From Streptococcus anginosus subsp. whileyi MAS624 (GTDB lineage Bacteria; Bacillota; Bacilli; Lactobacillales; Streptococcaceae), in assembly GCF_000478925.1 (NCBI RefSeq), contig NZ_AP013072.1, positions 2,024,501 to 2,088,500 on the forward strand: a stretch of DNA of 64,000 nucleotides, in the 5' to 3' direction. The notes under the pieces were generated by a model. That model saw only the letters and a list, made by a program, of their open reading frames with translations. It did not search any database and had not been told where the DNA came from. The first letter of the stretch is position 1. Every line of letters starts with the position of its first letter. A program made the translations under genes and the position numbers. This document shows, in pieces, positions 39,360 to 50,283 of the stretch.

Positions 39360-40640
39360 ATGAAGATAAGTTGGACGGGTTTTTCCAAAAAATCATTGCA
39401 AGAACGTTTGCAAATTTTAAAAGACTATCACTTACTAAACGAGGATAATCAAACAAACCTTGAACATAATCACATGCTCCCTCTCTCAACAGCCGACCAA
39501 ATGAGCGAAAATGTTCTGGCGACATTTGCTCTGCCCTACTCTTTCGTTCCTGATGTTGTGGTAGACGAGGAAGTTTATCAGGTACCTTTCGTAACAGAAG
39601 AGCCCTCTGTCGTTGCGGCTGCTAGCTTTGCAGCAAAAATTATTAAACGCTCTGGGGGCTTCAAAACGACTATTCACAGGCGTCAAATGATTGGACAAGT
39701 TGCTCTCTATCAAGTAGCAAATATTGAAGTAGCTATAAAAAATATCCAAAACCACAAGCAAGAGTTATTAGAATTGGCCAATCAAGCACACCCATCGATT
39801 GTCAACCGCGGTGGCGGCGCATGCGATTTACGTGTAGAATGGTTAAATGGAGAAGCTGAATTTTTAGTCGTTTATCTAACAGTTGACACCCAAGAAGCTA
39901 TGGGCGCCAATATCCTCAATACCATGCTAGAAGCGTTGAAAACACCATTAGAAGAGTTGACTGGCGGTGAAAGCTTGATGGCAATTCTATCAAATTATGC
40001 AACAGAAGCCTTGGTCACTGCCACCTGTGAAATTGATATTCGTTTTCTCAGTCGAAATAAATCAGAAGCCTTTGACATTGCTAAGAAAATAGTGCTGGCA
40101 AGCCAATTTGCCAAACAAGATCCTTACCGTGCCAGTACCCACAACAAAGGCATTTTCAACGGGATTGATGCTGTCGTATTAGCAACAGGAAATGATTGGC
40201 GAGCGATTGAAGCAGGCGCGCATGCCTACGCTAGTAGAAATGGTTCCTATCAAGGATTAACTACTTGGTCAATCAAGGAAGCCACTCAAACGCTCTGCGG
40301 AGAGATTACTCTTCCTCTTCCCATTGCTACAAAAGGGGGCTCCATTGGGCTCAACCCTACGGTGGAAGTTAGCTTCGATTTGCTAAAACAACCAACCGCC
40401 AAAGAGTTAGCCAGTATTATTGCGTCTATCGGCTTAGCGCAAAATTTTGCAGCTCTAAAAGCGCTGGTCAGCACCGGTATTCAGCACGGTCACATGAAGC
40501 TACAAGCCAAATCTCTAGCTCTTTTAGCAGGAGCTAAGGATACAGAAATCGCTCCTCTGGTTTCTCAGCTCATTTCTGAGAAACATTTTAGTCTCAAAAG
40601 AGCACAAGAAATTTTAGAAAACATTCGTCAAAAATCATAG
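39360..40640 (+). CDS. mvaA: Hydroxymethylglutaryl-CoA reductase, class II
   Basis: 426 residues, the bacterial class II length, without a membrane domain. It reduces HMG-CoA to mevalonate. Recognisable parts are the N-terminal SENVLATFALP segment with its catalytic glutamate, the DAMGANILNTMLEAL-like region (here QEAMGANILNTMLEAL) and the NKGIFNGIDAVVLATGNDWRAIEAGAHAYA segment with the catalytic lysine and aspartate. AAGGTGG is the ribosome site. The transcript converges on the fni-mvaK operon. Confidence 0.94.
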   Translation: MKISWTGFSKKSLQERLQILKDYHLLNEDNQTNLEHNHMLPLSTADQMSENVLATFALPYSFVPDVVVDEEVYQVPFVTEEPSVVAAASFAAKIIKRSGGFKTTIHRRQMIGQVALYQVANIEVAIKNIQNHKQELLELANQAHPSIVNRGGGACDLRVEWLNGEAEFLVVYLTVDTQEAMGANILNTMLEALKTPLEELTGGESLMAILSNYATEALVTATCEIDIRFLSRNKSEAFDIAKKIVLASQFAKQDPYRASTHNKGIFNGIDAVVLATGNDWRAIEAGAHAYASRNGSYQGLTTWSIKEATQTLCGEITLPLPIATKGGSIGLNPTVEVSFDLLKQPTAKELASIIASIGLAQNFAALKALVSTGIQHGHMKLQAKSLALLAGAKDTEIAPLVSQLISEKHFSLKRAQEILENIRQKS

Positions 40641-40648
40641 AAAAAAAG

Positions 40649-42672
<2,024 letters not shown>

Positions 42673-42680
<8 letters not shown>

Positions 42681-43617
42681 CTGGTAATTCCTTCGTTTTA
42701 GAAACAATGAGATGATATTTTTCAGCAAATATTGGTACTAAGTGTTCCAAATCTTCTTCTAAACACAAAACTTTTACATTTGGTCCTGCATCCATGGTGA
42801 AATAGCAGCGCTCTCCCTCACTTCGTAATTGCTTAACAAAATCCATTGCTTCATAACTTTTCTCGGTCAAATAAGAAAAAGGAGGGTTTGCAGTCTGAGT
42901 GGTAGCATGCATGGCAAGCGCATTTTTTTCTGTTAATTCTCCCACCTTAGCAAAATCATTGTTAGACAAATAAGTCAACATGGCTTTATAATCTTCTTCG
43001 GACTGTCTCACCCAATCACTAAATGTCGTAGAGGTTTCTGCACAGCGTTTCATTCCCTCACGACTCGAAATAGGCTTTTTCTGATCATATAAGACCAACA
43101 TAATCATGGCTAATTTCAAATCCGTCTTTACTGGATAAATTTCACCGCTATCTTTGTCCCAAGCCGAAATTGGACCATAAAAGCTCCGCGAAGACGATCC
43201 AGAAGCTAATTTTGCTTTTTGTGCCAGTTGTTTTGTGGACAAGTATAGTCCAAAAAATTCATTGCATGCCTTAACGAGGGCAGATAAACCGCTTGAACTA
43301 GAAGATAACCCTGCTGCTGTCGGCATATTATTTTTTGTATCAATTCGCACAAACCCAGATCCTGCAGGACGGAAACGATCTATAATTTCACTCATTTTTT
43401 TGTGTTCAGTTTGATCTTGCAAAATACCATTGATGTAAAATTCATCTGACTGGGCACTCGCTGGTAAGCTAGACAGAGTTGTTTCTGTGTACATATTTTC
43501 CAAGGTCAAAGAAATACTGCTCGTTGCAGGAATTATCTTGACAGTATATTTCTTACCCCAATATTTGATAATGGCAATATTGGCATAAGACCGCACCTTT
43601 ACAGACTTTCGATCCAT
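42673..43617 (-). CDS. mvaD: Diphosphomevalonate decarboxylase
   Basis: 314 residues. It makes IPP from 5-diphosphomevalonate with ATP. Signature parts are VRSYANIAIIKYWGK at the N-terminus, the phosphate loop MPTAAGLSSSSSGLSAL near residue 105, SGSSSRSFYGPISAWD near 145 and TMDAGPNVKVL near 280. Its start overlaps the end of mvaK1 by 19 bp and its end overlaps the start of mvaK2, so the whole operon is tightly coupled. Confidence 0.96.
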
Positions 43618-44477
43618 GTGTTTACCGCTCCTTTCTCCCTCAATAAATCAGCCAAACTGACAGCCTTTTCTTTGCTCGCCACTAGAGCGATAATGCAGCC
43701 ACCTAGACCACCACCGCTCATTTTCGCACCAAGCGCTCCATTTTCTTGCGCTGTGGCAACAAGTCGATCAGCTTCAGGGCAACTCACGCCTAGATTTTTT
43801 AAGCTGAGGTGAGCTTCTGACATGGCTATCCCGATTCTCTCTAAATCTTTTACTTTCAAAGCTTCTTCAACTTCATTGGTTAATTTTCCAAGCTGATGAA
43901 GATGTGGCAAAGCCCTTCTTCCAATACTTTCCACCTTTTGAATCGCTTCGCGTGTATGCCCATAAATCCCTGTGTCTGCAATCAAAAGATAAGCTCCAAG
44001 ATTCGTCTCAAACTCTGAAAAACCAACATTTTTGATGAATTTAATAGCACGATCGCTCAAGCAAGTCTTAGTATCTAAACCACTCGGATTCATGTGGGCA
44101 ATCATCTCCGCTCGATTGGCTAAAATTTCCAGAGTTTCCCTATCCAACTCCTGTTCATAATAATCAAAAACAGCTCGAATCGCAGCAATACTCACTGTCG
44201 CAGAAGAACCCATTCCGCGCTTTTCAGGCACCATGGACTCAATCTCACAGCGAATATAAGCCTCTTGCACCCCTAGAAATTCCAAAGAAGCAAAAACCGC
44301 CATAGAAAGGGTATCTTCCTCATACAAAATCCACACATGATCTGACGGCAAAATGCGACAAGTCACTTCAATATTAGTTAAAGGTAGAGCCAAAGCAGGA
44401 TAGCCATAGACAACGGCATGCTCCCCTATCAAAATAATCTTACTATGTGCCCGACCGACACCTACTTTTTTTGTCAT
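43599..44477 (-). CDS. mvaK1: Mevalonate kinase
   Basis: 292-residue GHMP kinase, the first gene of the mvaK1-mvaD-mvaK2-fni operon. Motifs are GRAHSKIILIGEHAVVYGYPA at the N-terminus, the ATP loop PEKRGMGSSATVS near residue 80 and SGGGLGGCIIAL near residue 255. In the pneumococcus this enzyme is feedback-inhibited by diphosphomevalonate; whether that holds here cannot be read from the sequence. GAGAGAGAA precedes the ATG. Confidence 0.96.
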   Translation of the reverse strand: MTKKVGVGRAHSKIILIGEHAVVYGYPALALPLTNIEVTCRILPSDHVWILYEEDTLSMAVFASLEFLGVQEAYIRCEIESMVPEKRGMGSSATVSIAAIRAVFDYYEQELDRETLEILANRAEMIAHMNPSGLDTKTCLSDRAIKFIKNVGFSEFETNLGAYLLIADTGIYGHTREAIQKVESIGRRALPHLHQLGKLTNEVEEALKVKDLERIGIAMSEAHLSLKNLGVSCPEADRLVATAQENGALGAKMSGGGLGGCIIALVASKEKAVSLADLLREKGAVNTWIESL

Positions 44478-44597
44478 ATTCTCTCTCTACATCACAATAC
44501 TTCATCTATTATTTTAATATAATTCATAGAAAAAAGCGATTGTTAGTAGTCAATTCCTTTTATATTCCAAACTAATTTATTTCAACTTTTAAAACAG

Positions 44598-44626
44598 CGA
44601 AAAAGAGCAGGAAATCCAGCTCTTAT
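44598..44626 (-). terminator. Terminator of the serine hydrolase gene
   Basis: AAGAGC and GCTCTT, with partial inner pairing, followed by TTTTCGC on the minus strand. Confidence 0.6.
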
Positions 44627-44642
44627 CCTAACTGTCTTCATT

Positions 44643-45578
44643 TTACAGATTTTGTTTAATCAAATCCATGAGCTCATTGCGGTCTAAAATCCACTGCGCA
44701 CGTTCGTCTTTCTCATACGTTCGGTTGGAAAGGAAGATGACCGCTTTCTGCTGTAAACGATTAAACATAATAAACGTTCCAGTATAGCCTGTGTGCTGCA
44801 ACCACTCTTTGTCTAAATCCCAAGCAAGACTGCGTGTTTTTCCAATCTCCTTTGAGAAATTTTTTGTCAAAGTTGCTACAAAGTCATCCTGTAAATAATG
44901 CTCCAAAAAGAGCTCCAAATCCCGAACTGTAGAAAACAAGCCTGCACTACCAGCATGTCTGCCCAACACACGCGCTTTGGGGTCATGTACAATCCCTGCT
45001 TTCACACCGCGAACCGTTGGCACCGCTTGTGCGACAGGACCAAACGCTGTTTCTTTCATACCCCAAGGCTGAAAAATTTTCCGCTCAAAAATGTCACTCA
45101 AAGAAGAATGAAAAATTTCTTCTACCATAAAACCTAGCAACAAAAAATTTACATCAGTATAACGAAAATGCTTGTTATCAAGCAATTTCAAATGATTTAG
45201 CGCCTCTTTCAATTCGACCGCATTGAGTGCATCTCGATTGGGGATAAAGGGATCTAGCCCTGATGTGTGAGTAGCCAACTGACCTACCGTGACAGAATTG
45301 TCATGAAAAGCGGGATAATATTGTGTTAGCGGTGCATCTAAATCTAGTTTTTCCTCATGGAATAGAACAGCCAAAATCGTTCCGACACCCACAACCTTAC
45401 TGACGCTCGCTAAGTCATAGACCAGTCCTGCTTGAGTCTTCTCACCTCGCTCAGGATTGCTCTCACCAAGATAATATTCTTTCCACTCTCCACGAGTATA
45501 CAAAGCTAAGCTAGCTCCAGGATAGATTTGCTGTGCTATCTGTTCTTCGACTTTTGAGAGAATCTTGCTTGAACTCAT
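44643..45578 (-). CDS. Beta-lactamase-fold serine hydrolase
   Basis: 311 residues of the class C beta-lactamase / AmpH-EstB fold. The SxxK nucleophile is in DLASVSKVVGVG near residue 60. The second motif is in FRYTDVNFLLLG near residue 140, where the usual YxN is not clear, and the third is HTGYTGTF near residue 270. No signal peptide is seen, so it acts in the cytosol, as an esterase or peptidase. It need not give beta-lactam resistance. It overlaps cppA by 4 bp. Confidence 0.82.
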   Translation of the reverse strand: MSSSKILSKVEEQIAQQIYPGASLALYTRGEWKEYYLGESNPERGEKTQAGLVYDLASVSKVVGVGTILAVLFHEEKLDLDAPLTQYYPAFHDNSVTVGQLATHTSGLDPFIPNRDALNAVELKEALNHLKLLDNKHFRYTDVNFLLLGFMVEEIFHSSLSDIFERKIFQPWGMKETAFGPVAQAVPTVRGVKAGIVHDPKARVLGRHAGSAGLFSTVRDLELFLEHYLQDDFVATLTKNFSKEIGKTRSLAWDLDKEWLQHTGYTGTFIMFNRLQQKAVIFLSNRTYEKDERAQWILDRNELMDLIKQNL

Positions 45579-46315
45579 ACTGCTTCAATCCAAACTTCAA
45601 TTTGGCTCTCATCTTTGGTCAGGAAAAATTTGCCCGATTTAGGTATAAAATTTTCTCTTCCTTGAAATAAATTGCGCAACGCTTCCACATTAAATTGCTC
45701 AACTGTAAATTTAATCATTGCCAAATCCCAAGTTTGAGTACTCTCCGTCAGCAAATCTGGTCCGCTTGCTGGTGAGAATGTTAGAACAGACTGATTTTCT
45801 AACCATTCCTGATAAAAAGTGACTGCTTTTTCCTCATCTGGAACATTGATGTGAATCTGCTCTATGGTAAATTGACTGAGCCCAACAAAATCCTCTAATG
45901 GCGCAAATGCTGGTGCTATCATCACTCTCTGTAAGGCTGTCCAGTCTTTCTCGCTATGCAGCAAAAATCTATCTCCTTCCGGCGAAGTTGCTTCAAAAGC
46001 ATAGCCATTATCACCTTGGTAAAGATAATCAACTTTGCTGCCACGCGCTAAAAGTGCTTCAATTTCTCGTGAATCGGCTACTTTAATAACAATTTTCGCT
46101 AATTTCTTAGTCCCAACAACTTTGCGAGTGCGCATACTGGGCGACTCCTCTAGCTGCAATTTTTCAACTTTTGTCTGATCTCCAAGGCTGACAAAAGCTC
46201 CTTCCTCTAGCAAATTTTTCATTCCTAAAGTTTGACAATAAAATGCGAGATTGTTTTTTCGATTATTGATTTTTAATACTGGTATCGTATTTACAATTTT
46301 ATTTGTTGAACACAT
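45575..46315 (-). CDS. cppA: CppA family protein
   Basis: 246 residues with the CppA N- and C-terminal domains, a glyoxalase-like repeat. The protein was named a C3-degrading protease in pneumococcus, but the fold (IPVLKINNRKNNLAFYCQTLGMKN and later IEQIHINVPDEEKAVTFYQEWL) is that of a vicinal-oxygen-chelate protein, so the protease label is doubtful. I choose the ATG at 46315, five bases after GGAGG. The TTG at 46327 overlaps that site. It forms a two-gene operon with the serine hydrolase. Confidence 0.85.
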   Translation of the reverse strand: MCSTNKIVNTIPVLKINNRKNNLAFYCQTLGMKNLLEEGAFVSLGDQTKVEKLQLEESPSMRTRKVVGTKKLAKIVIKVADSREIEALLARGSKVDYLYQGDNGYAFEATSPEGDRFLLHSEKDWTALQRVMIAPAFAPLEDFVGLSQFTIEQIHINVPDEEKAVTFYQEWLENQSVLTFSPASGPDLLTESTQTWDLAMIKFTVEQFNVEALRNLFQGRENFIPKSGKFFLTKDESQIEVWIEAV

Positions 46316-46335
46316 AAATTCCTCCAAGCCTTTCT

Positions 46336-46364
46336 ATTTTAAATAATTTTTGTGTATTTTACAA
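46336..46364 (-). promoter_or_regulatory. cppA promoter
   Basis: TTGTAA, 17 bp, TAAAAT on the minus strand, 21 bp before the ATG. The -35 overlaps the palindrome at 46357-46378. Confidence 0.45.
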
Positions 46365-46378
46365 ATATTTATGTAAAA
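46357..46378. promoter_or_regulatory. Palindrome over the cppA -35
   Basis: TTTTACA, 8 bp, TGTAAAA: a perfect 7-bp inverted repeat that overlaps the -35. The placement suits a repressor site. No known operator is matched. Confidence 0.3.
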
Positions 46379-47545
46379 ATAGAAAAAATTGTGCTATTAC
46401 TGATAAATATTTTGTGCCACTACCAAATCATTTGCTGACTCAAATTCATATTGCAGATAAGATTGATAAGTTCCCGGCGCAATAATCCCACGCATATCTA
46501 AAATGGCTGTTCCAGCCTGTCCGATAATGCTATCGGCTAGCAGACAACAATTGGTAGACAGGATAAAACAAGTCTTAAAACGACTTGTTTTAAACTTATA
46601 TAAACGAGCATTCAACTCATGCTTCAATTTATAAGCATACGTGCGCTTACCATCTTTCAAATTCGCCGGTGGATCCCACACTTCCAACAACTCATCAATC
46701 TCAGCCAACCGTTTCTCCACAGCTAGCTTTTGCTCATCTGTCAAAGATAACCCATAACCAAACAAGGTTTTTTTGCTTTCTTCTTTGCACAAATCAATAT
46801 AAGCGTCTTTATCCACTTTAAACAAAACACCGTCTCCGATCGTGCCAAACAAGCGCTCTGAAAAAACATCATAACTACCATAGGAAATAACTTTTCCTTT
46901 ATAGCAAATATCAACGTGTCCAATCATCCCAAAAAGATTCTGGTCTGACGTATGGATTAGCACCTCTAAGTCAACTAGCTTTTGTTCATCTCGAATACGG
47001 CTGTAAACCTTTTGGTGTTCTCGTTTTTCGCCCTGCAAAAAACGATTAAAACGATTCAGTTGCTCTGCTGGGAAAAAGGCAGCGATAATGACAGGCAGGT
47101 TGATTCGAATACGGCGCCGAAGCTGCTTTTGTTCCACATCGGTGTTGAACATAAGACCGTCTCGAACGTTAGAAAAGCCTAGTAATATCAGATAAATACC
47201 AACAATCAAAAATTGCATCCTACCATCCGTGCTAGGAGAAAAGACAGTTGTCAGTCCAATCCCACCATAAAGCAAGGTATCAAAAAGATAACGGAAACCG
47301 CCTTTTAGCTTATTTTGACGGTAAAGAAGATAAGTAATGCCATAGACTGCCGCCGTACACAACTGATAACAGCCTAATATAATAATGACAATATTGACTG
47401 GCAGATTGCTGGCACGGTTAAGAAAGCCAACAACCAGCCCTACCAAAACATGGAGGAGGGCAGAACCAAAACTGATACGATTTTTCTTCACTAAGAAACG
47501 GAAAAAAAGATTGATAACTCCGACAAATAAAAAGTAAATGACCAA

Positions 47546-47549
47546 TAAA
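47546..47549. repeat. Target-site duplication, left copy (TAAA)
   Basis: TAAA directly before the left end of the IS150-type element; the same four bases follow the right end at 48990-48993. Confidence 0.75.
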
Positions 47550-47605
47550 TGAACTGCACCTCAAAAGTTAGACAAGAAAACTCTAACTTTTAGGGTGTTA
47601 TTTTT

Positions 47606-48142
47606 ATGAAATTAAGTTATGAAGACAAGGTTCAAATCTATTACTTGCGAAAAAGCGGCGCAACTCTCAAGTCATTATCAAAACAGTTTAACTTCAATCA
47701 GTCAGGGATCGAATATCTGATTCGGCTGATTGATAGGCATGGAGTAGGCATTGTCAAGAGAGGTAAGAAGACTTATTATTCTCCTGAACTAAAGCAAAAA
47801 ATCCTTCATCAAGTTCTTCTTGAAGGGCGTTCTCAATTGTCAGTCTCTCTCGATTTTGCCCTTCCTAACAGGGGGACTCTCCCAAATTGGCTGGCACAAT
47901 ATAAGAAAAACGGCTATACTATTGTTGAGAAACAAAGAGGGAGACCACCAAAGATGGGACGTAAGAAAAAGAAAACTTGGGAAGAAATGACGGAACTAGA
48001 GCGACTTCAAGAAGAGAACGAGCGTCTTAGAACGGAGAATGCCTATCTAAAAAAGTTGAGGGAGTTACGCTTAAGGGACAAAACCTTACAGCACGAAAAG
48101 CAGAGACAATTAGAGAGATGGTCAAGGGAGGATTCCGATTAA
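47606..48142 (+). CDS. IS150-type transposase OrfA
   Basis: 178 residues. Two helix-turn-helix segments ([19 protein letters not shown] and [18 protein letters not shown]) bind the element ends. A leucine-rich coiled coil ([21 protein letters not shown]) at the C-terminus allows dimerisation. The slippery heptamer lies within the coiled-coil region and directs part of the ribosomes into orfB. Confidence 0.9.
   Translation: MKLSYEDKVQIYYLRKSGATLKSLSKQFNFNQSGIEYLIRLIDRHGVGIVKRGKKTYYSPELKQKILHQVLLEGRSQLSVSLDFALPNRGTLPNWLAQYKKNGYTIVEKQRGRPPKMGRKKKKTWEEMTELERLQEENERLRTENAYLKKLRELRLRDKTLQHEKQRQLERWSREDSD
48049..48055 (+). promoter_or_regulatory. Programmed -1 frameshift site
   Basis: A AAA AAG in the orfA frame. 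A -1 slip continues into an open frame ([19 protein letters not shown]) that joins orfB and yields the OrfAB transposase, the normal IS3-family arrangement. Confidence 0.7.
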
Positions 48143-48957
48143 GTTTCCTACTAGCCATAGCTAAACTCTCTCGTGCAACTTACTATTACCAGCTAAAACA
48201 GCTGGACAAACCAGACAAGAATCAAGAGTTAAAAGCTGAAATTCAATTGATTTATGATGAGCACAAGGGAAACTATGGTTATCGTCGGATTCATCTTGAA
48301 CTGAAAAATCGTGGCTTTCACGTTAATCATAAGAAAGTTCAGCGATTGATGCAAGTGATGGGACTACAAGCTCGAATTCGTCGTCAACGGAAGTATTCTT
48401 CTTACAAGGGGGAGATTGGTAAGAAAGCTGAGAATCTCATTCAGCGTCAATTTCAAGCTTCTAAGCCTTATGAGAAGTGCTATACAGATGTAACCGAATT
48501 TGCCTTACCAAACGTCAATGGAAAGCTCTACCTGTCTCCTATTTTAGATGGGTATAATAGTGAAATCATTGCCTTTACCTTGTCACGTTCACCTGACTTG
48601 AACCAGGTCAGAACAATGTTAGCCAAGGCTTTTCCTGCTGAAACCTACAAGGGAACCATTCTCCACAGTGACCAAGGCTGGCAGTATCAGCACCAGTCTT
48701 ATCATCAATTCTTAGAAGCGAAAGGAATTGTCCCATCTATGTCTCGCAAGGGCAATAGTCCAGACAATGGGATGATGGAGTCCTTCTTTGGCATCCTCAA
48801 ATCGGAGATGTTCTACGGTTATGAGAAGAGTTATCAATCGCTTGAGGAGCTGGAGAAAGCTATTGCAACTTATATTGTTTATTACAACAATAAACGGAGC
48901 AAAACTAAACTAAAAGGACTTAGTCCTGTGCAGTACAGAACTAAATCCTTTCACTAA
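48118..48957 (+). CDS. IS150-type transposase OrfB (DDE integrase domain)
   Basis: 279 residues as a separate frame. The HTH_21 segment ([21 protein letters not shown]) is followed by the rve/DDE core: the first Asp in [10 protein letters not shown], the second in [10 protein letters not shown], the Glu in [12 protein letters not shown]. It ends in the usual [20 protein letters not shown]. The active form is expected to be the OrfA-OrfB fusion made by the frameshift. Confidence 0.92.
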   Translation: MVKGGFRLSFLLAIAKLSRATYYYQLKQLDKPDKNQELKAEIQLIYDEHKGNYGYRRIHLELKNRGFHVNHKKVQRLMQVMGLQARIRRQRKYSSYKGEIGKKAENLIQRQFQASKPYEKCYTDVTEFALPNVNGKLYLSPILDGYNSEIIAFTLSRSPDLNQVRTMLAKAFPAETYKGTILHSDQGWQYQHQSYHQFLEAKGIVPSMSRKGNSPDNGMMESFFGILKSEMFYGYEKSYQSLEELEKAIATYIVYYNNKRSKTKLKGLSPVQYRTKSFH

Positions 48958-48989
48958 TATTTTTTGTCTAACTTTTTGGGGGCAGTACA

Positions 48990-48993
48990 TAAA
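48990..48993. repeat. Target-site duplication, right copy (TAAA)
   Basis: TAAA directly after the right end of the IS150-type element. Confidence 0.75.
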
Positions 48994-49127
48994 TCTAGGG
49001 CAAATTTTGTAAAACCAACACCGTTTGCAATAATAATAAAGCCAAAAAGAATCGCCAAAATACCGAACAATATAGTCCGTCTCCCACTTAATCTATCTAA
49101 TTCCATTTCATCTCTCCCAAATAAAAG

Positions 49128-49190
49128 GTAGGAATGAGAGAAAAATTGCTACTTTGCAAAAAATCAGTTTTGCTGTCTCACTCCCATTAC
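49128..49190. repeat. Imperfect inverted repeat in the leader of the disrupted gene
   Basis: GTAGGAATGAGA at one end and TCTCACTCCCATTAC at the other, with inner TTGC/GCAA-type pairing. Streptococcal genomes contain many intergenic repeats of the form GGGAGTG(A/G)GACAG...; this may be one. Confidence 0.4.
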
Positions 49191-49210
49191 TGTTGTTATC
49201 CTTACTCTTT

Positions 49211-49219
49211 AGTATAGCA
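49211..49219 (-). promoter_or_regulatory. Promoter of the disrupted membrane gene
   Basis: TGCTATACT on the minus strand, about 105 bp before the gene start. Extended -10 only. Confidence 0.4.
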
Positions 49220-49283
49220 TTTTATCTTGGCAAGCGTCTAGTCACTTATCCATTTTTTCGCTCAATCTTATCTCTTCGTTATC

Positions 49284-49310
49284 AAAAAACGGCTCGTAAC
49301 GAACCGTTTC
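49284..49310 (-). terminator. glpF terminator
   Basis: AAACGGTTCG-TTA-CGAGCCGTTTTTT on the minus strand, a 10-bp stem with a T-run, just past the glpF stop. Confidence 0.8.
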
Positions 49311-49322
49311 TTTTTTGACAAC

Positions 49323-50174
49323 TTACCCATAAATCATCTTGTAAAGTGCTACTGCAGCAATACCGGCAAGAATTGGAGATACGACTGGCACCCAAGCATA
49401 CCACCATTTTGAATCTCCTTTATGTTCACCAAGAACTGATTTTGGAAGAAGGAAATGAAGAATACGTGGGCCTAAGTCACGTGCAGGGTTCAAACCTGGA
49501 CCTGTAGGACCACCAAGTGACGTTACCAATGCCATGACAAGGAAACCAAGTGCTAAGTGGGCAACAGCAAGTCCGGCATTGATGTGAGAACCAATTGCAA
49601 CTTTTCCTTGGATTTGAGTAGCATCCACTCCACGAGTAGCAGCATATTTAACAACTTCTGCACCAAAATAGTTTTTGGTCATGGCCATTGCTGCAAAGAA
49701 CAAGATAAATGAACCAATAAATTCATTGACAAAACCATTTATCATAGAAGCAGCATGTGATTTCTTGCTTCCGTCATCCGTATTTACAATAGTTGAAAAT
49801 GATCCCAAAATCGCATTAGGATTTGTTGTTTGCAAATAGTAAGGGCGGTGACTTGCTACGACTAGTGCTTGACCAAACATTGCTCCTAATAACTGTGCAA
49901 TAATGTAAGGCGCAACTTGTGCCCAAGGGAAGTATCCGCTAATCGCAAGTCCTAGTGTGAATGCAGGATTGATATGGTTTCCTGATACATTTCCAAACAT
50001 AAGAGCAGGAATCATAACCCCCATACCGTAACCAACTGCAATGACTAACCAGCCACTTTGATGACCTTTCGTACCCTTTAACTCAACATTGGCAACAGCT
50101 CCGTTCCCCAAGATAATGAGAATTGCCGTTCCAAGAAATTCTGTAATATATTTCACAATCCATGTGACGTCCAT
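49323..50174 (-). CDS. glpF: Aquaglyceroporin / glycerol uptake facilitator
   Basis: 283 residues, a six-helix MIP channel. The two NPA half-helices are GNHINPAFTLG near residue 68 and GPGLNPARDLGPR near residue 230; the Asp after the second NPAR marks the glycerol-permeable branch. The extra-long loop near residues 115-150 is typical of lactic-acid-bacterial channels such as lactococcal Gla, which also lies next to pepX. It has its own promoter, overlapping that of pepX. Confidence 0.9.
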   Translation of the reverse strand: MDVTWIVKYITEFLGTAILIILGNGAVANVELKGTKGHQSGWLVIAVGYGMGVMIPALMFGNVSGNHINPAFTLGLAISGYFPWAQVAPYIIAQLLGAMFGQALVVASHRPYYLQTTNPNAILGSFSTIVNTDDGSKKSHAASMINGFVNEFIGSFILFFAAMAMTKNYFGAEVVKYAATRGVDATQIQGKVAIGSHINAGLAVAHLALGFLVMALVTSLGGPTGPGLNPARDLGPRILHFLLPKSVLGEHKGDSKWWYAWVPVVSPILAGIAAVALYKMIYG

Positions 50175-50204
50175 TCTTGTTCTCCTCTTTAATTAAAAAA
50201 ATTT

Positions 50205-50233
50205 TAGACAAATCCTATTTTATCAGTTACAAT
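50205..50233 (+). promoter_or_regulatory. pepX promoter
   Basis: TAGACA, 17 bp, TACAAT, 50 bp before the pepX ATG. It overlaps the glpF promoter on the other strand. Confidence 0.55.
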
Positions 50234-50245
50234 GGATAATGTAAA
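50217..50245 (-). promoter_or_regulatory. glpF promoter
   Basis: TTTACA, 17 bp, TAAAAT with a TGA extension on the minus strand, 42 bp before the glpF ATG. Its -10 lies inside the pepX promoter. Confidence 0.6.
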
Positions 50246-50283
50246 GGTTATTTTTTGACAAAATGTAAAAAAGGAGTAAAAAT

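Larger units (their letters stand above)
47550..48989 (+). mobile_element. IS3-family (IS150 group) insertion sequence, intact
   Basis: 1440 bp. The left end reads TGAACTGCACCTCAAAAGTT and the right end, inverted, TGTACTGCCCCCAAAAAGTT; both go on with AGACA. The ends differ at a few bases but keep TG...CA. The element carries orfA, orfB, a slippery site and a TAAA target duplication, so it is probably complete and possibly active. The clean duplication points to a recent insertion. Confidence 0.9.
46397..49106 (-). pseudogene. Membrane protein with C-terminal permuted papain-like domain, split by IS150-type element
   Basis: The gene starts at the ATG at 49106 (MELDRLSGRRTILFGILAIL), is cut at residue 39 by the element at 47550-48989, and goes on to 46397. 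Removing the element and one TAAA copy restores the frame exactly (TKFALDLLVIYFLFVG), giving about 421 residues. The first half is a set of about seven membrane helices like HdeD/DUF308. The second half has GHVDICYKGKVISYGSYD and later STNCCLLADSIIGQ, a His-then-Cys order like permuted NlpC/P60 or DUF4105 enzymes. That reading is inference. The N-terminal piece is only 39 residues, so the gene is inactive unless re-initiated inside. Confidence 0.8.

Noticed and set aside
49340..49370. Second copy of the att-like string (GCAATACCGGC) inside glpF
   Set aside because: Only 11 bases agree with 62922-62941, and they code for the conserved C-terminal helix of the channel. Chance is the simpler reading.
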